DNA of 64,000 nucleotides from Pseudomonas yamanorum (GTDB lineage: Bacteria; Pseudomonadota; Gammaproteobacteria; Pseudomonadales; Pseudomonadaceae), in NCBI RefSeq assembly GCF_013386765.1, contig NZ_JACARE010000003.1, positions 312,855-376,854 on the forward strand, written 5' to 3'. The position numbers were made by a program, and so were the translations under genes. The notes beneath the pieces are model-generated. The model saw only the letters and a list, made by a program, of their open reading frames with translations. It searched no databases and had not been told where the DNA came from. Below, piece after piece: positions 56,832-64,000 of the stretch; within the stretch, counting starts at the first letter, position 1; each line of letters opens with the position of its first letter.

Positions 56832-56922
56832 TGTGGGAGCCGGGCTTGCCCGCGATGACGGTGTGTCAGCCAGCAGAGATGTTGCCTGTGCCATTGTCAT
56901 CGCAGGCAAGCCAGCTCCCACA
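56832..56922. repeat. REP doublet with unlike arms
   Basis: The left arm is TGTGGGAGCCGGGCTTGCCC (GGGCTTGCCC hairpin) but the right arm is GCAGGCAAGCCAGCTCCCACA, the partner of a different type (GCTGGCTTGCC). Outer ends still pair. A chimaeric pair between rlmB and rpsF. Confidence 0.82.
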
Positions 56923-57005
56923 TTTGTTTTTGTGGGGTGGGGTGACTGTTCAAATAATCACCAATCACCTTGCGCCCTTTCTCCCCCTTCTCTACAATTG
57001 CGCCC

Positions 57006-57096
57006 CTTGCCTTCATGGCAGGCACGCATGTGCCTCCCTTCGGCAAGATCCATAAGTGTCATTCACTCCTTGTCTGACCGTTTTTGAGCGGCAGGC
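57006..57096 (+). promoter_or_regulatory. Structured rpsF leader, possible S6:S18 autoregulatory RNA
   Basis: Two folds precede rpsF. First, CTTGCC (57006) pairs with GGCAAG (57042), enclosing the perfect hairpin GGCAC-GCAT-GTGCC. Second, GTCTG-A-CCG (57072) pairs with CGG-CAGGC (57089-57096) with a one-base bulge next to CCG, ending 12 bases before the AAGGAG site. rpsF leaders in many bacteria bind the S6:S18 pair through a bulged CCG motif; this match is by eye. The rest of the gap 56923-57005 shows nothing else. Confidence 0.5.
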
Positions 57097-57117
57097 TACA
57101 ACCCGTAAGGAGCATTC

Positions 57118-57540
57118 ATGCGTCATTACGAAATCATCTTTTTGGTCCACCCGGATCAAAGCGAGCAAGTCGGCGGCATGGTAGAGCGTTACACCAAGCT
57201 GATCGAAGAAGACGGCGGCAAAATCCACCGTCTGGAAGATTGGGGCCGTCGTCAACTGGCCTACGCAATCAACAATGTTCACAAGGCTCACTACGTGATG
57301 CTGAACGTTGAGTGCACTGGCAAGGCCCTGGCCGAGCTGGAAGACAACTTCCGCTACAACGATGCTGTGATCCGTAACCTGGTCATCCGTCGCGAAGAAG
57401 CCGTTACCGGCCAATCCGAGATGCTCAAGGCTGAAGAAAACCGCAGTGAGCGCCGTGAGCGTCGCGACCGTCCTGAGCACGAAGGCGCTGAAAGCGCTGA
57501 TAGTGATGACAGCGACAACAGCGATAACGCTGACGAGTAA
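57118..57540 (+). CDS. rpsF: 30S ribosomal protein S6
   Basis: S6 binds 16S rRNA together with S18 on the platform of the small subunit. The 140-residue protein has the standard start [14 protein letters not shown] and [15 protein letters not shown] core ([13 protein letters not shown]). The long acidic tail ([17 protein letters not shown]) is a known target region for glutamate addition by RimK in some bacteria. AAGGAG precedes the ATG. First gene of rpsF-rpsR-(DUF2232)-rplI. Confidence 0.98.
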   Translation: MRHYEIIFLVHPDQSEQVGGMVERYTKLIEEDGGKIHRLEDWGRRQLAYAINNVHKAHYVMLNVECTGKALAELEDNFRYNDAVIRNLVIRREEAVTGQSEMLKAEENRSERRERRDRPEHEGAESADSDDSDNSDNADE

Positions 57541-57568
57541 TCCACGGACCTTTTAAGGAGCCTATCAA

Positions 57569-57799
57569 ATGGCACGTTTCTTCCGTCGTCGTAAATTCTG
57601 CCGCTTCACCGCTGAAGACGTGAAGGAGATCGATTACAAAGATCTCAACACTCTGAAAGCCTACGTATCCGAGACCGGCAAAATTGTTCCAAGCCGCATC
57701 ACCGGTACCAAAGCTCGTTATCAGCGTCAGCTGGCCACCGCTATCAAGCGCGCCCGCTTCCTGGCCCTGCTGGCCTACACCGACAGCCACGGCCGCTGA
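57569..57799 (+). CDS. rpsR: 30S ribosomal protein S18
   Basis: 76 residues, the full family length: [20 protein letters not shown], then [21 protein letters not shown]18 sits beside S6 in the 30S platform. AAGGAG precedes the ATG. It lies 28 bases after rpsF. Confidence 0.98.
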
Positions 57800-57835
57800 G
57801 ACCGGGCAGTCGACAAGTAGTAAGGGATTGAATGC

Positions 57836-58723
57836 ATGCGCGCCTTAGCTGAGTTCATCATGCGCGGTCGTGTGCAGGCCACTCTGGTAGTGGCTGGATG
57901 TGCAGCATTGCCGTTGTTGTATTGGTTGGGTGCTGCCGCAGGTTGCCTTGTGCTGCTGCGGCGCGGTTTGAAGGACGCCCTTGGCGTTCTTGCCCTGGGA
58001 ATACTGCCGGCCTTGGTCTGGTGGTTGAAATTCGATGATCCACGGGTACTTCTGGTACTGCTCGGTTCATCGACCCTTGCGTTGGTTTTACGCGCAAGTG
58101 AGTCCTGGGTCCGTACGCTGCTGGTCAGCGTGGCATTGGGGTTGGTGTATTCACTGGCGCTTGGCGCGGCTTTCCGCCCGCAAATCGAGGCGCTGGCGCA
58201 GGAGATCATAAAGATCCTGCCGCTGGCCCTCGGGGATCTCTACCAGCAGTTATCGGTAGAGGAGCGAGCGCGTCTCGCGTCAGTGATTGCACCGATGCTT
58301 ACCGGCCTGATTGCGGCCTTGTTGCAGATCGTCAGCGTGCTGAGCCTGATTCTTGGGCGTTACTGGCAGGCGTTGTTGTATAACCCGGGCGGTTTTGGTC
58401 GCGAGTTTCGCAGTATCAGAATCCCCGCAGGACCCGCGATGTTGCTGCTGGCGTTCATGGTGGTCGGGCCGACGTTTGGCCTGGCGCTGTTGGTGCCGTT
58501 GTGCAGCGTACCGCTGGTATTCGCCGGCCTGTCCCTGATTCATGGGCTGGTGGCGCAAAAGCGACTGGGCAGATTCTGGCTGGTGGGGTTGTACGTGACG
58601 CTGTTGCTGTTCATGCAGCTGATCTATCCGTTACTCGTGGTCTTGGCCATTGTCGACGGCCTGATTGATTTTCGCGGTCGTCTGGCGCCGAAAGACGCCG
58701 ATAACGCGAACGGTGAAGGTTAA
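57836..58723 (+). CDS. DUF2232 family (YybS-like) membrane protein
   Basis: A 295-residue inner-membrane protein with about eight hydrophobic helices and no charged catalytic motif I can name. Its place between rpsR and rplI is conserved in Pseudomonas; in other phyla the DUF2232/YybS family also sits next to rplI. Role unknown, possibly in envelope or ribosome-linked processes by position only. ATG at 57836 follows AAGGGATTGA. Confidence 0.83.
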   Translation: MRALAEFIMRGRVQATLVVAGCAALPLLYWLGAAAGCLVLLRRGLKDALGVLALGILPALVWWLKFDDPRVLLVLLGSSTLALVLRASESWVRTLLVSVALGLVYSLALGAAFRPQIEALAQEIIKILPLALGDLYQQLSVEERARLASVIAPMLTGLIAALLQIVSVLSLILGRYWQALLYNPGGFGREFRSIRIPAGPAMLLLAFMVVGPTFGLALLVPLCSVPLVFAGLSLIHGLVAQKRLGRFWLVGLYVTLLLFMQLIYPLLVVLAIVDGLIDFRGRLAPKDADNANGEG

Positions 58724-58741
58724 AAGTTAGAGGATTTTCAC

Positions 58742-59188
58742 ATGCAACTGATCCTTCTGGAAAAAGTCGCCAACCTGGGCAACCTGGGCGACAAAGTGAA
58801 CGTTAAGGCCGGCTACGGTCGTAACTACCTGCTGCCATACGGCAAAGCCACCGCTGCAACCGCTGCCAACCTGGCTGCGTTTGAAGAGCGTCGTGCTGAG
58901 CTGGAAAAAGCAGCAGCAGACAAAAAAGCTTCGGCCGAAACTCGCGCTGCCCAACTGGCTGAGCTGGAAGTGACTATCACTGCCACCGCCGGTGACGAAG
59001 GCAAGCTGTTCGGTTCGATCGGCACCCACGACATCGCTGATGCACTGACCGCCTCCGGCGTTGAAGTGCAGAAGAGCGAAGTTCGTCTGCCGAACGGCAC
59101 CATCCGCAACGTAGGCGAATTCGACGTAGCCGTGCACCTGCACGCTGAAGTTGAAGCCACCGTACGCGTTGTTGTGGTAGCAGCTTAA
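58742..59188 (+). CDS. rplI: 50S ribosomal protein L9
   Basis: 148 residues with the N-terminal 23S-binding domain ([32 protein letters not shown]), the long connecting helix ([20 protein letters not shown]) and the C-terminal domain ([16 protein letters not shown]). GAGGATTTTCAC precedes the start. Confidence 0.98.
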   Translation: MQLILLEKVANLGNLGDKVNVKAGYGRNYLLPYGKATAATAANLAAFEERRAELEKAAADKKASAETRAAQLAELEVTITATAGDEGKLFGSIGTHDIADALTASGVEVQKSEVRLPNGTIRNVGEFDVAVHLHAEVEATVRVVVVAA

Positions 59189-59235
59189 GCAGCACCTAAC
59201 TGACTGGCACCACGCGTGTCAGCCGGTTAACATCG

Positions 59236-59272
59236 GGCACGATCCTGTTTACAGGTCGTGCCTTTTGTTTTT
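59236..59272 (+). terminator. Intrinsic terminator after rplI
   Basis: GGCACGA-T-CCTGT-TT-ACAGG-TCGTGCC followed by TTTTGTTTTTC: a long stem with one bulge and a good U-run, ending the ribosomal operon before dnaB. Confidence 0.9.
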
Positions 59273-59308
59273 CTGTAGCCCCTGATTCTCCAACTATTCC
59301 AAGTGGCC

Positions 59309-60703
59309 ATGAACGATATCTCCGCTCCTGAGCAATATGACCTGCAAACCGCTGCCCTGAAGGTGCCGCCACATTCCATCGAGGCCGAACAGGCCGTGCT
59401 CGGTGGCTTGATGCTGGACAACAACGCCTGGGAACGCGTGCTGGATCAAGTCTCGGACGGCGATTTCTACCGTCATGACCACCGCCTGATCTTCCGCGCC
59501 ATTGCCAAGTTGGCCGACCAGAACTCACCGATCGACGTGGTGACCCTGGCCGAGCAATTGGACAAGGAAGGCCAGACGTCCCAAGTGGGCGGCCTCGGTT
59601 ACCTGGGTGAACTGGCGAAAAACACGCCATCGGTCGCCAACATCAAGGCCTATGCGCAGATCGTCCGTGCGCGGGCCACGTTGCGCCAGTTGATCGGCAT
59701 CGCCACCGAGATTGCCGACAGCGCCTTCAACCCCGAAGGCCGCACCGCTGAAGAGATTCTCGACGAAGCCGAACGCCAGATCTTCCAGATCGCCGAGGCC
59801 CGGCCGAAAACCGGCGGCCCGGTCAGCGTCAACGACCTGTTGACCAAGGCCATCGACCGTATCGATACCCTGTTCAACACCGACAACGCCATCACCGGCC
59901 TGTCCACCGGCTACACCGACCTGGATGGCATGACCAGCGGCCTGCAGCCGTCTGACCTGATCATCGTCGCCGGCCGTCCGTCCATGGGTAAAACCACCTT
60001 TGCGATGAACCTGGTGGAAAACGCCGTGTTGCGCAGCGACAAGGCGGTACTGGTGTACTCCCTCGAGATGCCAGGTGAATCGCTGATCATGCGTATGTTG
60101 TCGTCCCTGGGCCGCATCGACCAGACCAAGGTGCGTGCCGGTCGCCTGGAAGACGACGATTGGCCGCGCCTGACCTCGGCGGTCAACCTGCTCAATGACC
60201 GCAAGCTGTTCATCGATGACACCGCGGGCATCAGCCCGTCGGAAATGCGTGCACGTACCCGGCGCCTGGTGCGTGAACACGGCGACATCGCCCTGATCAT
60301 GATCGACTACCTGCAACTGATGCAGATCCCGGGCTCCAGCGGCGACAGCCGGACCAACGAGATTTCCGAGATTTCCCGCTCGTTGAAAGCCCTGGCCAAG
60401 GAATTCAACTGCCCGGTGGTTGCCCTGTCGCAGCTCAACCGCTCCCTGGAGCAACGTCCCAACAAGCGCCCGATCAACTCCGACTTGCGGGAATCCGGAG
60501 CGATCGAGCAGGATGCGGACGTGATCATGTTCGTTTACCGGGACGAGGTGTATCACCCGGAAACCGAGCATAAAGGCATCGCCGAAATCATTATCGGCAA
60601 GCAGCGTAACGGGCCCATCGGCACCACGCGCCTGGCGTTTATCGGTAAATACACCCGTTTCGAAAACCTGGCGCCGGGCAGCTATAACTTCGACGACGAG
60701 TAA
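59309..60703 (+). CDS. dnaB: Replicative DNA helicase DnaB
   Basis: DnaB is the hexameric helicase that opens the replication fork. The 464-residue protein has the helical N-terminal domain (HSIEAEQAVLGGLMLDN) and the RecA-like core with Walker A GRPSMGKTTFAMN near residue 221, Walker B IALIMIDYLQLM, and SDLRESGAIEQDADVIMF. ATG at 59309 gives MNDISAPEQ; the GTG two codons earlier is less likely. No intein is seen. Confidence 0.97.
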   Translation: MNDISAPEQYDLQTAALKVPPHSIEAEQAVLGGLMLDNNAWERVLDQVSDGDFYRHDHRLIFRAIAKLADQNSPIDVVTLAEQLDKEGQTSQVGGLGYLGELAKNTPSVANIKAYAQIVRARATLRQLIGIATEIADSAFNPEGRTAEEILDEAERQIFQIAEARPKTGGPVSVNDLLTKAIDRIDTLFNTDNAITGLSTGYTDLDGMTSGLQPSDLIIVAGRPSMGKTTFAMNLVENAVLRSDKAVLVYSLEMPGESLIMRMLSSLGRIDQTKVRAGRLEDDDWPRLTSAVNLLNDRKLFIDDTAGISPSEMRARTRRLVREHGDIALIMIDYLQLMQIPGSSGDSRTNEISEISRSLKALAKEFNCPVVALSQLNRSLEQRPNKRPINSDLRESGAIEQDADVIMFVYRDEVYHPETEHKGIAEIIIGKQRNGPIGTTRLAFIGKYTRFENLAPGSYNFDDE

Positions 60704-60714
60704 AAGCGCTGCCC

Positions 60715-60753
60715 ACCAATTCCGACTGCAAAGGTCGGAATTGGTCAAATTTT
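60715..60753 (+). terminator. Terminator after dnaB
   Basis: CCAATTCCGAC-TGCAAAG-GTCGGAATTGG, an 11-base-pair perfect stem, then TCAAATTTTG. The U-run is late but present. Confidence 0.8.
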
Positions 60754-60802
60754 GTGCTATATTCCGCGCCCGCGATTTTTCATCTCAACACCGGTCACCG
60801 TC

Positions 60803-63106
60803 ATGCAAACAGCCAAGCCGTTATTTGACTATCCCAAGTACTGGGCCGAATGTTTCGGTCCTGCGCCATTCCTGCCGATGAGCAGGGAGGAGATGGATCA
60901 GCTTGGCTGGGATTCATGCGACATCATCATCGTCACCGGTGACGCGTACGTGGACCATCCGTCGTTCGGCATGGCAATCATCGGCCGGCTGCTGGAGTCC
61001 CAGGGCTTTCGCGTCGGGATCATTGCCCAGCCCAACTGGCAGTCCAAAGACGACTTCATGAAGCTCGGCGAGCCGAACCTGTTCTTCGGCGTCGCGGCCG
61101 GCAACATGGACTCGATGATCAACCGCTACACCGCCGACAAGAAAATCCGTTCCGATGACGCCTACACCCCAGGTGGCATGGCCGGCAAACGTCCGGACCG
61201 CGCGAGCCTGGTGTACAGCCAGCGTTGCAAGGAAGCCTACAAGCATGTGCCGATCGTACTCGGCGGCATCGAAGCGTCCCTGCGCCGCATTGCCCACTAC
61301 GACTACTGGCAAGACCGTGTACGCAACTCGATCCTGATCGACGCCTGCGCCGACATCCTGCTGTACGGCAACGCCGAGCGGGCCATCGTCGAAGTTGCCC
61401 AGCGCCTGTCGTGGGGCCACAAGATCGAAGACATCACCGACGTGCGCGGCACCGCGTTCATTCGCCGTGACACGCCTGAGGGCTGGTACGAGGTGGACTC
61501 CACCCGTATCGACCGTCCGGGCAAGATCGACAAGATCATCAACCCGTACGTGAATACCCAGGACACCCAGGCCTGCGCCATCGAGCAGGAAAAGGGCCCG
61601 GTGGAAGACCCGGAAGAAGCCAAGGTCGTCCAGATCCTGGCGAGCCCACGCATGACCCGCGACAAGACGGTTATCCGTCTGCCGTCCGTGGAAAAGGTCC
61701 GTGGCGACTCGGTGCTCTACGCCCACGCCAACCGCGTGTTGCACCTGGAAACCAACCCGGGCAACGCCCGCGCCCTGGTGCAGAAGCATGGTGAAGTGGA
61801 CGTGTGGTTCAACCCGCCGCCCATTCCGATGACTACCGAAGAAATGGACTACGTGTTCGGCATGCCTTACGCCCGTGTCCCGCACCCGGCGTACGGCAAG
61901 GAAAAGATCCCGGCCTACGACATGATCCGTTTCTCGGTGAACATCATGCGTGGCTGCTTCGGCGGCTGCACCTTCTGCTCGATTACCGAGCACGAAGGCC
62001 GGATCATCCAGAACCGCTCCGAAGAGTCGATCATTCGCGAAATCGAAGAGATCCGCGACAAGGTGCCCGGCTTCACCGGCGTCATCTCCGACCTCGGCGG
62101 CCCGACCGCGAACATGTACCGCATCGCGTGCAAGAGCCCGGAAATCGAATCTGCGTGCCGCAAGCCGTCCTGCGTGTTCCCGGGCATCTGTCCGAACCTG
62201 AACACCGACCACTCGTCGCTGATCCAGCTGTACCGCAGCGCCCGTGCATTGCCGGGCGTGAAGAAGATCCTGATCGCTTCCGGCCTGCGCTACGACCTCG
62301 CGGTCGAGTCGCCTGAATACGTCAAAGAGCTGGTGACCCACCACGTCGGTGGTTACCTGAAGATCGCCCCGGAACACACCGAGGAAGGTCCGCTCAACCA
62401 GATGATGAAACCGGGCATTGGCAGCTATGACAAGTTCAAGCGCATGTTCGAGAAGTACACCAAGGAAGCGGGCAAGGAGCAGTACCTGATTCCTTACTTC
62501 ATCGCCGCCCACCCGGGCACCACCGATGAAGACATGATGAACCTGGCCCTGTGGCTCAAGGGCAACGGCTTCCGCGCCGACCAGGTGCAGGCGTTCTACC
62601 CGTCGCCAATGGCCACCGCCACCGCGATGTACCACTCGGGCAAGAACCCGCTGCGCAAGGTCACCTACAAGAGCGACGCGGTGACCATCGTCAAGAGCGA
62701 AGAACAGCGCCGTCTGCACAAGGCCTTCCTGCGCTACCACGACCCGAAAGGCTGGCCGATGCTGCGTGAAGCATTGACCCGCATGGGCCGTGGCGACTTG
62801 ATCGGGCCGGGTAAGGAGCAACTGATTCCGTTGCACCAGCCGTCCACCGACAGCTACCAGAGCGCCCGTCGCAAGAACTCGACGCCGGCTGGCAGCCACA
62901 AGGTCGCGAAGGAAACCACCACCAAAATCCTCACCCAGCACACCGGCTTGCCGCCGCGTGGCAGTGACGGCAGCAACCCGTGGGACAAGCGCGAGCAAGC
63001 CAAGGCCGCGGCCATGGCGCGCAACAAGCAGGCCGCCAAGGAACGCACTGACGCGGCCAAGGGCAAAGGCAAGAAGCCAGCCCGCAAGCCGGTGGTGCCG
63101 CGTTGA
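60803..63106 (+). CDS. ygiQ: YgiQ family radical SAM protein
   Basis: A 767-residue radical SAM protein of the YgiQ (UPF0313) family. The cluster motif CFGGCTFCS lies at Cys385-Cys389-Cys392; before it comes an N-terminal B12-binding-like/UPF0313 domain ([20 protein letters not shown]), and after it a DUF3362-type C-terminal region and a Lys/Ala-rich tail. The reaction is unknown. ATG at 60803 gives [14 protein letters not shown], the family start. P. aeruginosa has alr and another gene between dnaB and its ygiQ homologue; here they are missing. Confidence 0.93.
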   Translation: MQTAKPLFDYPKYWAECFGPAPFLPMSREEMDQLGWDSCDIIIVTGDAYVDHPSFGMAIIGRLLESQGFRVGIIAQPNWQSKDDFMKLGEPNLFFGVAAGNMDSMINRYTADKKIRSDDAYTPGGMAGKRPDRASLVYSQRCKEAYKHVPIVLGGIEASLRRIAHYDYWQDRVRNSILIDACADILLYGNAERAIVEVAQRLSWGHKIEDITDVRGTAFIRRDTPEGWYEVDSTRIDRPGKIDKIINPYVNTQDTQACAIEQEKGPVEDPEEAKVVQILASPRMTRDKTVIRLPSVEKVRGDSVLYAHANRVLHLETNPGNARALVQKHGEVDVWFNPPPIPMTTEEMDYVFGMPYARVPHPAYGKEKIPAYDMIRFSVNIMRGCFGGCTFCSITEHEGRIIQNRSEESIIREIEEIRDKVPGFTGVISDLGGPTANMYRIACKSPEIESACRKPSCVFPGICPNLNTDHSSLIQLYRSARALPGVKKILIASGLRYDLAVESPEYVKELVTHHVGGYLKIAPEHTEEGPLNQMMKPGIGSYDKFKRMFEKYTKEAGKEQYLIPYFIAAHPGTTDEDMMNLALWLKGNGFRADQVQAFYPSPMATATAMYHSGKNPLRKVTYKSDAVTIVKSEEQRRLHKAFLRYHDPKGWPMLREALTRMGRGDLIGPGKEQLIPLHQPSTDSYQSARRKNSTPAGSHKVAKETTTKILTQHTGLPPRGSDGSNPWDKREQAKAAAMARNKQAAKERTDAAKGKGKKPARKPVVPR

Positions 63107-63120
63107 TCGCAGCCTGAATC

Positions 63121-63150
63121 GCAAAACGCCAGCCTCGTGCTGGCGTTTTG
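63121..63150. terminator. Intrinsic terminator after ygiQ
   Basis: GCAAAACGCCAGC-CTCG-TGCTGGCGTTTTGC: a 13-base-pair stem containing its own A- and T-runs, 15 bases after the ygiQ stop. Confidence 0.92.
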
Positions 63151-63201
63151 CTTTCTAGCGGGTGGGTAGCCTGTTTGTTAAGGTGGCGCCCATCAAATCG
63201 C

Positions 63202-63270
63202 CATCGCGGGCAAGCCCGGCTCCCACAGGAGAATGCATTCCACATGTGGGAGCCGGGCTTGCCCGCGATG
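63202..63270. repeat. REP doublet, inward orientation (GGGAGCCGGGCTTGCCCGCGATG type)
   Basis: CATCGCGGGCAAGCCCGGCT first, AGCCGGGCTTGCCCGCGATG last, only about 20 bases apart. It lies 43 bases before the start of the last gene. Confidence 0.85.
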
Positions 63271-63312
63271 AGGCCAGTCAGGTCACCATCACTTTCAAGG
63301 AAGAACGCCCCC

Positions 63313-64000
63313 ATGAGCAGCCCCCTGCTTGGCATTGGCATGGACTCCAACCGCTCCCAGTTCATGGCCCGCCAGCGCATCGAAAGCCAGATCAACCTGC
63401 CGCGCCTGTTTGCCGCCATCGACGCCGACCCCGGCATCGTAGGTGCAGGTGTGGTGTATATCGATGCTGACTTCAATGTCGTCACCCTGCGCGAATTCCA
63501 ACCCATCTGCAGCATTGCGCCCAAGCGCGTGATCCTGCGTGAAGCGCAGAGGTACATTGCACCTGCGCAGTTCGCCCAGCAGGTGCAGGACAACCCGCGC
63601 GAGTCGCGACTGGTGGGTGAAGCGATCAACACCACGCTGTCGTGTGCCGGTGCTGTCATCGGCTGGGTAGTGGTGCTCAGCGGCTCCGTTGCGATCCCGT
63701 TTTCAGCGGGTGCCAGTACGGTGATTGCCGCGCTCGGCTACACCGCTGCGGCAGCCAGTACCGTGCAGTGTTTTGCCGGCGGCTATCGCACCGTCAACGA
63801 AATAAGAAATCCGTCGCGCAACGACCAGCTCGACGGCGAGGAGTGGTACCAATACACCATGATCGCGCTGGACGCTGCGTCGTTGGTCGGCGTCGGCGCT
63901 TCTTCACTGACCACCCTCAAGCTGGTCAGGCTGAACAAGGCGACAACCGGCAAAAGTCTGCGGGAGGTGCTCAAGGGCCTGAATCGGCAGGAGCGCGCCA
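63313..64000 (+). CDS. Unrecognised protein with central hydrophobic region (3' partial)
   Basis: An open frame of 229 codons runs to the window edge without a stop, starting MSSPLLGIGMDSNRSQFMAR with AAGGAAGAA before it. Residues 1-110 are soluble and may fold alone. Residues about 113-160 are small and hydrophobic, rich in Gly, Ala and Ser (LSCAGAVIGWVVVLSGSVAI, then AALGYTAAAASTVQCFAGG), giving two likely membrane hairpin helices; another hydrophobic stretch lies at 186-203 (ALDAASLVGVGASSLTTL). The pattern recalls pore-forming or secreted-effector proteins, but I recognise no family and assign no function. G+C and codon use look like the neighbours'. Confidence 0.75.
   Translation, partial: MSSPLLGIGMDSNRSQFMARQRIESQINLPRLFAAIDADPGIVGAGVVYIDADFNVVTLREFQPICSIAPKRVILREAQRYIAPAQFAQQVQDNPRESRLVGEAINTTLSCAGAVIGWVVVLSGSVAIPFSAGASTVIAALGYTAAAASTVQCFAGGYRTVNEIRNPSRNDQLDGEEWYQYTMIALDAASLVGVGASSLTTLKLVRLNKATTGKSLREVLKGLNRQERA

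Overview
The window is about 64 kb of high-GC Gammaproteobacterial chromosome. The proteins, the gene order and the dense REP-type palindromes point to a fluorescent Pseudomonas (P. fluorescens group). Nearly all of it is conserved core genome. Gene order closely follows the P. aeruginosa msbA-to-ygiQ stretch and, in blocks, E. coli (nudF-yqiB-cpdA-yqiA-parE; queG-nnrD-tsaE-amiB-mutL-miaA-hfq-hflX-hflK-hflC; rnr-rlmB-rpsF-rpsR-rplI-dnaB). I see no prophage, insertion sequence, CRISPR array or rRNA gene.

Layout. 1-7.8 kb: the end of msbA, hldE and waaA (lipopolysaccharide core and export), interleaved with a leftward redox trio, an SMR transporter and a LysR regulator. 7.9-13.9 kb: a TolC-like outer-membrane channel, a TPP riboswitch driving thiC, the thiamine-precursor transporter cytX and a DUF3298 lipoprotein. 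14.1-23.4 kb: nudF, a DUF1249 gene, cpdA, yqiA and parE-(two envelope genes)-parC, then a PqiC-like lipoprotein. 23.5-29.8 kb: an AhpA/YtjB membrane protein divergent from serB, then psd, a rhodanese and an HDOD gene, all leftward. 30-34.5 kb: motAB behind a clear sigma-28 promoter, rsgA, orn and a TRIC-type channel. 34.5-47.9 kb: queG, then the long nnrD-tsaE-amiB-mutL-miaA-hfq-hflX-hflK-hflC run, then hisZ and purA. 48-52.7 kb: a chemoreceptor with a sigma-54 promoter and a two-gene ferric-iron-type ABC importer that lacks its ATPase. 52.8-53.3 kb: two complete tandem tRNA-Leu(CAG) transcription units. 53.4-63.1 kb: rnr, rlmB, the rpsF-rpsR-DUF2232-rplI ribosomal operon, dnaB and ygiQ. The window ends inside an unrecognised membrane protein.

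No single accessory system stands out. The points most worth a second look are: a degenerate class III nucleotide-cyclase-like domain behind a HAMP domain in the AhpA/YtjB protein; 5'-terminal leader hairpins kept by G:U-compatible changes in the two tRNA-Leu units; a 5'-terminal hairpin right at the predicted motAB start site; a nested inverted repeat at the start of the iron-transporter operon; a near-Nudix box in the protein next to hldE; and the unrecognised membrane protein at the right edge. Twelve REP doublets of five arm types sit only between genes.
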